Source: an uncultured Collinsella sp. (GTDB taxonomy: Bacteria; Actinomycetota; Coriobacteriia; Coriobacteriales; Coriobacteriaceae). Taken from it: a stretch of DNA of 12,628 nt. This document shows positions 1 to 5,631 of this stretch, piece by piece. The notes under the pieces are model-generated. The model made no database searches and had not been told where the DNA came from. It worked only from the letters and a program-made list of their open reading frames with translations. Each line of letters starts with the position of its first letter. Positions within the stretch are counted from its first letter, which is position 1. A program made the position numbers and the translations under genes. The stretch spans positions 1 to 12,628 of the forward strand of contig CABUNB010000053.1 of assembly GCA_902492755.1 (NCBI GenBank), given 5' to 3'.

Positions 1-1
1 C

Positions 2-655
2 CGCATGAAGCTCTACTTTATGATGGGCCTTCCCGGCGAGCGCGACGAGGACATCGTGGCCATCGCCAATCTGGCCGATCACGTGCTGGAGCTCGGTCGT
101 TCCGTGGTGCCCAAGGCTCGTCGCGGCTCGATCTCGGTGTCCATCTCGGTTTCGGTCTTTATCCCAAAGGCTGCCACGCCGTTCCAGTGGTGCCCGCAGC
201 TCGACTACGACGACGTCAAGCGTCGCCAGAAGCTGCTCATCACGAGCGTTCGCAACCGTGCCGTCCGCGTGCATTACCACGATGCCGAGACCTCGCTCAT
301 CGAGGCCGCGCTGTCCCGCGCCGGGCGTGACATGACGCCCGTCATCATCGATGCTTGGCGCGCGGGCTCTCGCTTTGACGCCTGGGTAGAGCATTTCTCG
401 CTCGATAACTGGAAGGAGGCTGCTGCCAAAAACGGCATCGACCTCAATGAGCTCGTGCACCTGCCCTACGAGTTGGACTGGCGCCTGCCGTGGGAGCATG
501 TGAGCCCCGGCTGCACGCGTGGCTTCCTCGAGCGCGAGTACCGTCGCTCGCTCGAGGGTGTCACGACTCCCGACTGCACCCGCACGTCGTGCACCGGCTG
601 CGGAATCTGCCCCACGCTCCACGTCAAGAATGTATTGATGGGTGATCGCGCATGA
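2..655 (+). CDS. TIGR03960-like B12-binding radical SAM protein, C-terminal part (5' truncated by window)
   Basis: The reading frame is open from the left edge, so the start lies upstream; about 217 codons are visible. Just inside the edge is MKLYFMMGLPGE, the end of a radical SAM barrel (compare KLYFMIGLP in methylthiotransferase-like and B12-binding radical SAM enzymes). It is followed by a strand ending in FIPKAATPFQW, typical of TIGR03960 proteins. Counting from the Met at position 5, the end has four cysteines, C191, C196, C199 and C202 (CX4CX2CX2C), which could hold an extra Fe-S cluster or a metal; that is inference. The radical SAM CX3CX2C motif and any cobalamin-binding domain would be in the missing part. 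The stop overlaps the next start by 4 nt (ATGA), so the two products are probably made together. The family is widespread in Gram-positive bacteria next to rplU-rpmA-obg, but its substrate is unknown to me. Confidence 0.85.
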   Translation, partial: RMKLYFMMGLPGERDEDIVAIANLADHVLELGRSVVPKARRGSISVSISVSVFIPKAATPFQWCPQLDYDDVKRRQKLLITSVRNRAVRVHYHDAETSLIEAALSRAGRDMTPVIIDAWRAGSRFDAWVEHFSLDNWKEAAAKNGIDLNELVHLPYELDWRLPWEHVSPGCTRGFLEREYRRSLEGVTTPDCTRTSCTGCGICPTLHVKNVLMGDRA

Positions 656-1464
656 GTGAGCGCCTGACCGACAACCCCACGCTCTTTAGGCTTCGTGTTC
701 GCTATGGCAAGCGCGATCGCCTTAAATACCTGGGCCATCTCGAAGTAATCCATACCATTGAGCGCATCGTGCGCCGTGCGGGACTTCCCTATGCCGTCAC
801 GCAGGGCTTTTCTCCGCATATGCGCGTGGGCTTCTCTTCGGCGCTACCGGTGGGTACGTCGTCGACCTGCGAGTGGTATGACCTGTTTATGACCGAGTTC
901 GTGGCGCTCGACGAGGCGTTTGGGCGTCTGGCTGCGGCGTCTCCGGCCGATCTGGCGCCCATCGAGGCGGCGTATATCGACGTGCGCACGCCGGCGTTGA
1001 CGGCGCAACTCACGCGTCTGTCGTATCGCATCGACCTGCACTTGGATCCCGAGGCGCCCGTAAGCGCCGACGAGGTGCGTCGTGCGATCGACACGCTGCG
1101 CGCGGACCATGGCATCGACTACGCGCGCGGCAAAAAGAGCAAGCGCTTGGATTTGGATCACACGCTCGTGGGCTATGAGCTCACGGCGGGGGAGCGCCCG
1201 GACCATTTAGTGCTCATGCTCGACACCCATGCCGATAACGAGGGCTCCATGCGTCCGGAAATTTTGCTTTCTGCAGCTGATGTTTTGTTGCAGGGCTTGA
1301 CCCCGGGCGTGGATGCACCTATTGTTTCCACCGGTATGCAAGACCTCGTGACCATCTGCTCCTACGATGTCGAGCGTCAGAATCAAGCATGCGAGGACGA
1401 CGAGGGCCGACTCGTCAGCCCCATACCTGTGCGAACTTGTGGATTTGCTCCACATACTCGTTGA
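652..1464 (+). CDS. DUF2344 / TIGR03936 family radical SAM-associated protein
   Basis: This 270-residue protein begins with FRLRVRYGKRDRLKYLGHLE (residues 12-31) and continues with RRAGLPYAVTQGFSPHMRVG (41-60). These are the hallmark segments of DUF2344, in which the usual pattern is a basic strand, a SHLD-like helix and GF-P-H. The family is found either fused to or directly downstream of TIGR03960 radical SAM proteins, and here it overlaps that gene by 4 nt, so a joint function is likely. No catalytic residues are known to me; a role in binding RNA or a protein substrate would be a guess. After about residue 230 the sequence (with C227, C238 and C254) looks poorly conserved in style. Its last codons lie in an inverted repeat and in the -35 box of the rplU promoter, so the tail may be a lineage-specific extension. 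The start is fixed by the overlap and a weak GGGTGAT upstream. Confidence 0.85.
   Translation: MSERLTDNPTLFRLRVRYGKRDRLKYLGHLEVIHTIERIVRRAGLPYAVTQGFSPHMRVGFSSALPVGTSSTCEWYDLFMTEFVALDEAFGRLAAASPADLAPIEAAYIDVRTPALTAQLTRLSYRIDLHLDPEAPVSADEVRRAIDTLRADHGIDYARGKKSKRLDLDHTLVGYELTAGERPDHLVLMLDTHADNEGSMRPEILLSAADVLLQGLTPGVDAPIVSTGMQDLVTICSYDVERQNQACEDDEGRLVSPIPVRTCGFAPHTR
1438..1454. repeat. Inverted repeat TGTGGA-N5-TCCACA upstream of rplU promoter
   Basis: Two perfect 6-bp arms, TGTGGA (1438-1443) and TCCACA (1449-1454), flank TTTGC and end 6 bp before the rplU -35 box. No T tract follows, so it is not a terminator. It could be an operator site or an incidental hairpin in the 3' end of the DUF2344 gene; its function is not known. 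Confidence 0.5.
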
Positions 1465-1489
1465 CGGGGGTATTTTCGCCTGCTACTAT
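1461..1489 (+). promoter_or_regulatory. Predicted sigma-70-type promoter for rplU-rpmA
   Basis: TTGACG (1461-1466) and TACTAT (1484-1489) are separated by exactly 17 bp, close to the vegetative consensus and clearly more AT-rich than the surroundings. The -35 box contains the TGA stop of the preceding gene. Transcription would begin near 1496, giving a leader of about 36 nt before the rplU ATG. Confidence 0.75.
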
Positions 1490-1516
1490 ATTCGGCTGTT
1501 GCACTAACTGATGCAT

Positions 1517-1522
1517 GAAGGG
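1517..1522 (+). promoter_or_regulatory. Ribosome binding site of rplU
   Basis: GAAGGG lies 9 nt before the ATG at 1532. It supports that start over the in-frame ATG at 1511, which would add seven non-family residues and would itself contain this site. Confidence 0.7.
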
Positions 1523-1531
1523 CAAGTAAAC

Positions 1532-1906
1532 ATGTACGCAATCGTTAACACGGGCGGCAAGCAGTACAAGGTCGCCACCGACGATGTCATCACCGTCGAG
1601 AAGATCGAGGGCAATGAGGGCGACAAGGTCACCCTGCCGGTCATCTTCCTCAACGATGGTAAGAAGATCGTCACTGATCCCGATAAGCTGGCCAAGGCCA
1701 AGGTTACCGCTCAGATCGTTGAGCAGTTCAAGGGCGAGAAGCAGCTGGTCTTCAAGTTCCACAAGCGTAAGCGCTATCGTCGTCTGAAGGGTCACCGTCA
1801 GCAGCTCACCAAGCTGAAGATCGTGAAGGTCCAGGCTACGTCCCGCGCCAAGAAGGCTGTCAAGGCAGAGGCCGAGGCTGTTGCCGAGGCTCCCGTCGCC
1901 GAGTAG
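1532..1906 (+). CDS. rplU: 50S ribosomal protein L21
   Basis: This 124-residue protein starts MYAIVNTGGKQYKV, the standard L21 N-terminus, and carries the family signature FKFHKRKRYRRLKGHRQ (about residues 74-90). L21 binds 23S rRNA in the large subunit. The start at 1532 is chosen because L21 proteins begin at this Met and a GAAGGG site sits 9 nt upstream. The core ends near residue 102; a tail rich in Lys, Ala and Glu, ending PVAE, makes it about 20 residues longer than compact L21 proteins. rpmA follows after 33 nt, and a good promoter lies directly upstream. The RNase E/G gene often placed before rplU in related operons is not between the DUF2344 gene and rplU here. Confidence 0.97.
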   Translation: MYAIVNTGGKQYKVATDDVITVEKIEGNEGDKVTLPVIFLNDGKKIVTDPDKLAKAKVTAQIVEQFKGEKQLVFKFHKRKRYRRLKGHRQQLTKLKIVKVQATSRAKKAVKAEAEAVAEAPVAE

Positions 1907-1939
1907 ATTACACTCGTAACGAAAGAGTAGGTATACACA

Positions 1940-2197
1940 ATGGCACACAAAAAAGGACTCGGTTCCTCCCGTAATGGCCGTGACTCCCGCGGTCAGCGCC
2001 TTGGCACGAAGCGCTATGCCGGCCAGACGGTAACCACGGGCACGATTCTCGTCCGTCAGCACGGCACGCACATCCACCCGGGTGAGAACGTTGGCCGTGG
2101 CAAGGACGACACGCTGTTCGCGCTGGTCGACGGTACCGTTGAGTTCCACAAGGGTATCAAGCACAGGGTCAGCGTACGCCCGCTCGCGAACGCGTAA
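1940..2197 (+). CDS. rpmA: 50S ribosomal protein L27
   Basis: This 85-residue protein begins MAHKKGLGSSRNGRDS and contains RLGTKRYAGQTV, GTILVRQHGT and HPGENVGRGKDDTLFA, the whole L27 family pattern. L27 sits near the peptidyl transferase centre, with its N-terminal tail reaching toward the tRNA ends. The protein starts directly at the mature sequence. The cleavable N-terminal extension of Firmicutes L27, removed by the protease Prp, is absent. No prp (ysxB) gene lies between rplU and rpmA, which agrees with that. An AGTAGGT site is about 8 nt upstream of the ATG. The gene is followed by a strong terminator hairpin, so rplU-rpmA may be a separate short transcript. Confidence 0.98.
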   Translation: MAHKKGLGSSRNGRDSRGQRLGTKRYAGQTVTTGTILVRQHGTHIHPGENVGRGKDDTLFALVDGTVEFHKGIKHRVSVRPLANA

Positions 2198-2222
2198 TTC
2201 ACCCTTCATAGAGCACATATGT

Positions 2223-2265
2223 GGGAGGCACTTGAGTTTTAGGATTCAAGGGTCTCCCTCTTTTT
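2223..2265 (+). terminator. Rho-independent terminator or attenuator between rpmA and obg
   Basis: The left arm (2223-2236, GGGAGGCACTTGAG) pairs with the right arm (2245-2258, TTCAAGGGTCTCCC) over 14 positions with one A/G mismatch and two G-U pairs. The loop is 8 nt and TCTTTTT follows (2259-2265). This is a convincing intrinsic terminator. It ends 2 nt before the obg AGGAGG site, so obg must be reached by read-through or from a promoter I could not identify. Confidence 0.8.
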
Positions 2266-2267
2266 GT

Positions 2268-2273
2268 AGGAGG
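2268..2273 (+). promoter_or_regulatory. Ribosome binding site deciding the TTG start of obg
   Basis: A perfect AGGAGG lies 8 nt before TTG 2282. No ATG in frame is near, and the family N-terminus begins right after this TTG, so the rare start is well supported. Confidence 0.8.
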
Positions 2274-2281
2274 CGATTCTG

Positions 2282-3748
2282 TTGTCACAGTTCACCGATA
2301 TCAGCCGCATTAACGTGTGCGGCGGCGACGGCGGAGCCGGATGCATGTCGTTTAGGCGCGAGGCATTTGTCCCCAAGGGCGGCCCCGATGGCGGCGACGG
2401 CGGTCGTGGCGGCAATGTCGTCATCCAGGCCGATGCTCAGCTGTCTTCGTTGATCGATTACCGCTTTAAGCATCACTTCCGCGCCGAACGCGGCACGCAC
2501 GGGCAGGGTGCCCGTCGTAACGGTAAGAGCGGCGAGGACCTGATCCTGAAGGTTCCCATGGGCACCGTGGTGCGCGAGCTCGACCCCGAGACGCAGACCC
2601 CGATGTTCGAGATTGCCGACCTGGTGCACGATGGCGAGCGCGTTGTCGTGGCGCCCGGCGGTGCCGGTGGCCTGGGCAACACGCACTTTGTGACGTCGGT
2701 GCGCCGCGCGCCCGCGTTCGCTCAGCTGGGCGAACCGGCCGAGGAGCACTGGATTGAGCTCGAGATGAAGCTTATGGCCGATGCCGCGCTCGTGGGCTTT
2801 CCCTCGGTGGGTAAGTCTTCGCTCATCGCGCGCATGAGTGCCGCCCGTCCCAAGATCGCCGACTATCCGTTTACAACGCTCGTGCCGAACCTTGGCATGG
2901 TGCGTGCCGGTGAGTATTCTTACGTCGTTGCCGACGTTCCTGGTTTGATCGAGGGCGCGAGCGAGGGCAAGGGCCTGGGCCACCAGTTCCTTCGCCACAT
3001 TGAGCGTACGGCGCTCATCATGCATGTCGTCGACATGACGGGCGGTTTTGAGGATCGCGATCCGGTCGAGGACTATCGCATTATTAACCGTGAGCTCGAG
3101 CAGTATGGAGCAGAGCTTTCGGAGCGTCCGCAGATCGTCGTCGCCAACAAGTGCGATGCGCCGGGCACGGCCGACAAGATTGCCGACCTTAAGCGTGCGG
3201 CACTCGACGACGGCCATATGTTCTTTGCCGTGTCCGCCGTGACGGGTGCCGGCCTCAACACGCTGATGCTTGCCGTGGGCGAGCAGGTGGCTAAGCTGCG
3301 CGCCGAGCTGGCGGTCTCCGATGAGCCGGTCGATCTGCGCGACGAGGAGTGGGAGCGCCGCCGTCTGCAGCGCGAGAAGCGTTTCCGCATTGTCCAGGAA
3401 GAGCCCGGTGCCTTCCGTGTGGTCGGTCGTGCCATCGAGCGCATGGTCATCCAGACCGACTGGGAAAACGAGGAAGCCGTCATCTACCTGCAGCACAAGT
3501 TTGCGCGTATGGGTGTTGACGACGCGCTCGAGAAGGCCGGTTGCCGTGCGGGCGACGAGGTCCGCATTTGCCAGCGTGCCTTTGACTTTGAGGGCGCTGA
3601 GGACTTTTCGGAGTACGAGGAGCTCGAGGACGCTGGCGAGGACGTTGCCGTTGAGGCCATTGACGTGGCCGATGCTGCGGATGAGGGCGTCGAGGTTGTC
3701 GATGCGGCGGATGCCGCGGACGATGCCGAGACCTCGGAGGGCGAGTAA
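2282..3748 (+). CDS. obg: GTPase Obg/CgtA, large-subunit assembly factor
   Basis: This 488-residue protein has the full Obg layout. The glycine-rich Obg fold covers about 1-160 (GGDGGAGCMSFRRE at 14-27, GPDGGDGGRGG at 34-44). The G domain has the P-loop GFPSVGKSS (172-180), switch II DVPGLIEGAS (218-227), NKCD (289-292) and SAV (318-320). An OCT-type domain with VVGRAIERMV and MGVDDALEKAGCRAGDEV spans about 350-430. The remaining 45-50 residues are very acidic, rich in Asp, Glu and Ala, and probably disordered. Obg binds GTP and acts late in 50S assembly and in stress and cell-cycle control. The start is TTG with a perfect AGGAGG. Position after rplU-rpmA is the classic Obg context. nadD begins 3 nt after the stop, in the same frame, so the two are co-translated. 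Confidence 0.97.
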   Translation: MSQFTDISRINVCGGDGGAGCMSFRREAFVPKGGPDGGDGGRGGNVVIQADAQLSSLIDYRFKHHFRAERGTHGQGARRNGKSGEDLILKVPMGTVVRELDPETQTPMFEIADLVHDGERVVVAPGGAGGLGNTHFVTSVRRAPAFAQLGEPAEEHWIELEMKLMADAALVGFPSVGKSSLIARMSAARPKIADYPFTTLVPNLGMVRAGEYSYVVADVPGLIEGASEGKGLGHQFLRHIERTALIMHVVDMTGGFEDRDPVEDYRIINRELEQYGAELSERPQIVVANKCDAPGTADKIADLKRAALDDGHMFFAVSAVTGAGLNTLMLAVGEQVAKLRAELAVSDEPVDLRDEEWERRRLQREKRFRIVQEEPGAFRVVGRAIERMVIQTDWENEEAVIYLQHKFARMGVDDALEKAGCRAGDEVRICQRAFDFEGAEDFSEYEELEDAGEDVAVEAIDVADAADEGVEVVDAADAADDAETSEGE

Positions 3749-3751
3749 GCC

Positions 3752-4429
3752 ATGTCGCTGCGCGGTGGAATCGGTTTGCCCGAGCTGCCCATAAAAGAGG
3801 GCAAAGAGTTTCGGCTTGGCATTATGGGCGGCACATTCGACCCGATTCATTACGGGCACCTGGTGACTGCCGAGCAGGCGCGCGAGTCGCTCGACTTGGA
3901 CGCCGTGCTCTTTATGCCGGCGGGCTCTCCCGCCTTTAAGCTTGACAAGCCGGTGACGCCTGCCGAGGACCGTTATGCCATGACGGTCCTCGCCACCGCC
4001 GCGAACCCGGCCTTTTTGGCGAGCCGGTTCGAGATCGACCGTCCGGGCGTAACCTATACGGCCGATACGCTTCATGCCCTTCGCGACTTTTACCCGCCGC
4101 TGGTAAAGCTCTACTTTATTACGGGCGCCGACGCGATTATCGATATTGTGACCTGGCATGATGCCGAGCAAATCGCTGAGCTTGCTACCTTTATTGCGGC
4201 GACGCGACCGGGTTTTGATATCGATACGGCGCGTGCCCGAATCAAAGAGTCGGGGCTGCCGTTCGATGTGCGCTATATTCAGATTCCGGCGCTGGCGATC
4301 AGCTCGACGAACATTCGCAAGCGAGTTGCCCGCGGCATGAGCGTGCGCTATCTTACGAGCGAGTCTGTGCTCGGTTACATTCGCAAGCGCAGTTTGTATG
4401 TTGATCTGGGTCAAGAAGATTTTGAGTGA
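3752..4429 (+). CDS. nadD: Nicotinate-nucleotide adenylyltransferase
   Basis: This 225-residue cytosolic enzyme joins nicotinate mononucleotide and ATP to give deamido-NAD in NAD biosynthesis. It shows the nucleotidyltransferase motif GGTFDPIHYGH (26-36), FITGAD (122-127), the TRPG loop (151-154) and ISSTNIRKR (183-191), the second nucleotide-binding signature. About 20 residues precede the usual NadD start at RLGIMGG. The ATG at 3752 is kept because GGAGGG lies 10 nt upstream and no good alternative start is nearer the core. The gene follows obg by 3 nt and overlaps the start of yqeK. The order obg-nadD-yqeK-rsfS is a common Gram-positive arrangement and supports all four calls. Confidence 0.95.
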   Translation: MSLRGGIGLPELPIKEGKEFRLGIMGGTFDPIHYGHLVTAEQARESLDLDAVLFMPAGSPAFKLDKPVTPAEDRYAMTVLATAANPAFLASRFEIDRPGVTYTADTLHALRDFYPPLVKLYFITGADAIIDIVTWHDAEQIAELATFIAATRPGFDIDTARARIKESGLPFDVRYIQIPALAISSTNIRKRVARGMSVRYLTSESVLGYIRKRSLYVDLGQEDFE

Positions 4430-5049
4430 TGGGGGCTACGTTGTCGGTAGAGGATCAGTTTGAGGGCGATGAGCGCGCGCTGCTCAAGCGCATTCAAGAG
4501 CTGCTCGATGTTCGCATGAAAGATAAGCGCAAGCGCTATGTGCATTCGCTGGGTGTTGCCGAGACCGCACTTCATCTGGCCGAGGTCTACGGCGTTGACC
4601 GCTTTGATGCCGCTGCCGCCGGCTTGATCCACGACTGGGACAAGGTGCTTTCCGATGACGAGCTCGTGGCCCGCGCGCTTCACTATGGCATCAAGGTTGC
4701 CGGCTCTCCTTCCGCCGCGACGCCGCTTTTGCATGGCCCTGTTGCCGCCTATGAGCTTCCGCAGCTTTTCCCCGAGCTGTCGCCGGCCGTTTTCCAGGCT
4801 GTCGACCGTCACACCGTGGGTGCCTGCGACATGACGCCGCTCGATATGGTGGTCTTTGTGGCCGATGCCATCGAACCCAACCGCCATGGTGATTATGCCC
4901 ACGCGCTGCGCAAGATGGTAGGGGAGTCGACGCTTGACGAGTTGTTCTTCTCCTGTTTTGCGCAGGGTCTGGTCTACGTGATCCAGTCCGGGCGCTATCT
5001 TTATCCCACGGCTATTACGATTTACAACCATTACGCCCAGCTGCGCTAG
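4429..5049 (+). CDS. yqeK: YqeK-type HD-domain Ap4A hydrolase
   Basis: This is a 206-residue HD-superfamily protein, numbered here from ATG 4429. The metal ligands expected for YqeK are visible: H39 in RYVHSLGVAETA, the H68-D69 pair in AGLIHDWDK, H102 in LLHGPVAA, H128 in DRHTVGA and D146 in FVADAIEPNR. Family members split symmetrical diadenosine tetraphosphate into two ADP and bind iron; I infer the same role here. HDWDK replaces the more usual HDYAK, a mild variation next to the conserved pair. The start is uncertain. GTG 4426, ATG 4429 (sharing the A of the nadD stop) and TTG 4441 (5 nt after GGGGG) are all possible, and the 10-20 residues before the core are not conserved. It is surely co-translated with nadD. 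Confidence 0.9.
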   Translation: MGATLSVEDQFEGDERALLKRIQELLDVRMKDKRKRYVHSLGVAETALHLAEVYGVDRFDAAAAGLIHDWDKVLSDDELVARALHYGIKVAGSPSAATPLLHGPVAAYELPQLFPELSPAVFQAVDRHTVGACDMTPLDMVVFVADAIEPNRHGDYAHALRKMVGESTLDELFFSCFAQGLVYVIQSGRYLYPTAITIYNHYAQLR

Positions 5050-5066
5050 CTCGGGTGTGTCTAGAA

Positions 5067-5071
5067 AGAGG
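5067..5071 (+). promoter_or_regulatory. Ribosome binding site of rsfS
   Basis: AGAGG lies 6 nt before ATG 5078, and so supports that start rather than GTG 5057, which precedes the site. Confidence 0.65.
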
Positions 5072-5077
5072 TATTCC

Positions 5078-5533
5078 ATGGCCGACGAGACCATGACCGA
5101 CGAGCAGATTCTTGAAGGTATGGAGCACAAGAGCTTCGCCGCCACGTCCGACCGTACCGCCGCCTCGCTGTCCGCGAGCGGTATCGCCGCCGAGGATGTC
5201 GCCCGCGCCGCCGCGCAGGCCGCCTACGACAAGAAGGGCGAGGACGTGCAGGTGCTCGACCTGACCGAGCTTTCCGATGTGTGCGACTACTTTGTGCTTG
5301 CCACCGGTACCAACAACCGCCAGGTCGATTCGATCGTCGACGAGATCGAGGAGAAGGTCGCCGAGGCTTGCGGCGAGCATCCGTTCTCCATCGAGGGCCG
5401 TGAGCAGAAGACCTGGATGCTCATGGACTACGGCTCGGTCGTCGTCCACGTCTTCACTCCCGAAGCCCGCGACTTCTACCGCCTAGAAAAGCTCTGGGGT
5501 GACGCCCCCCAGCTCCCCCTCGACCTCCTCTAG
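5078..5533 (+). CDS. rsfS: Ribosome silencing factor RsfS/RsfA
   Basis: This 151-residue protein binds L14 of the 50S subunit and blocks joining with 30S when nutrients are low. It matches the family along its core: VLDLTELSDVCDYFVLATG (59-77), RQVDSIVDEIEE (81-92), EGREQKTWMLMDYGSVVVHVF (106-126) and FYRLEKLWGDAP (133-144). The first 40 or so residues (acidic, then Ala/Ser-rich) exceed the usual RsfS length of about 110-120 and look disordered. The ATG at 5078 is favoured by its AGAGG site. The gene follows yqeK by 28 nt, the last gene of the obg-nadD-yqeK-rsfS group, and is closed by a strong terminator at 5577-5619. Confidence 0.96.
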   Translation: MADETMTDEQILEGMEHKSFAATSDRTAASLSASGIAAEDVARAAAQAAYDKKGEDVQVLDLTELSDVCDYFVLATGTNNRQVDSIVDEIEEKVAEACGEHPFSIEGREQKTWMLMDYGSVVVHVFTPEARDFYRLEKLWGDAPQLPLDLL

Positions 5534-5576
5534 TGGCTCATTTGATACGGGGCTTTTAGCTAGCCTCGCGCATTTC

Positions 5577-5619
5577 GCCGGGCAGTTGCGGTTTTCCGTA
5601 CCTGCCTGGCTTTCTTTTT
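5577..5619 (+). terminator. Rho-independent terminator after rsfS
   Basis: GCCGGGCAG (5577-5585) pairs with CTGCCTGGC (5602-5610) with one G-U pair. The stem continues after a T/C mismatch through TGCGG against CCGTA, including a second G-U pair, to a TTTT loop. TTTCTTTTT follows. It lies between the convergent rsfS and dinB. On the minus strand no T run follows the hairpin, so it serves the + strand operon. Confidence 0.88.
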
Positions 5620-5631
5620 GCCCAAAGACGG

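Noticed and set aside
1511..1531. Upstream ATG start for rplU
   Set aside because: Adds seven residues not found in L21 and would contain the ribosome binding site.
1415..2218. 267-codon minus-strand frame opposite rplU-rpmA
   Set aside because: Leu-rich shadow of the two ribosomal genes in codon register; no family features.
2214..2223. Palindrome CACATATGTG ahead of the rpmA-obg terminator
   Set aside because: Ten-bp palindromes of this kind arise by chance; it touches but does not extend the terminator stem and no promoter is near.
2285..4414. 709-codon open frame on the minus strand opposite obg-nadD
   Set aside because: Same codon-register shadow. Its stop is the TCA codon 2 of obg, and it spans two unmistakable genes.
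5057..5077. GTG start for rsfS
   Set aside because: No ribosome binding site ahead of it; AGAGG fits ATG 5078.
5534..5631. Bidirectional terminator serving dinB as well
   Set aside because: The hairpin is symmetric enough, but the minus-strand side lacks a T run, so only + strand termination is supported.
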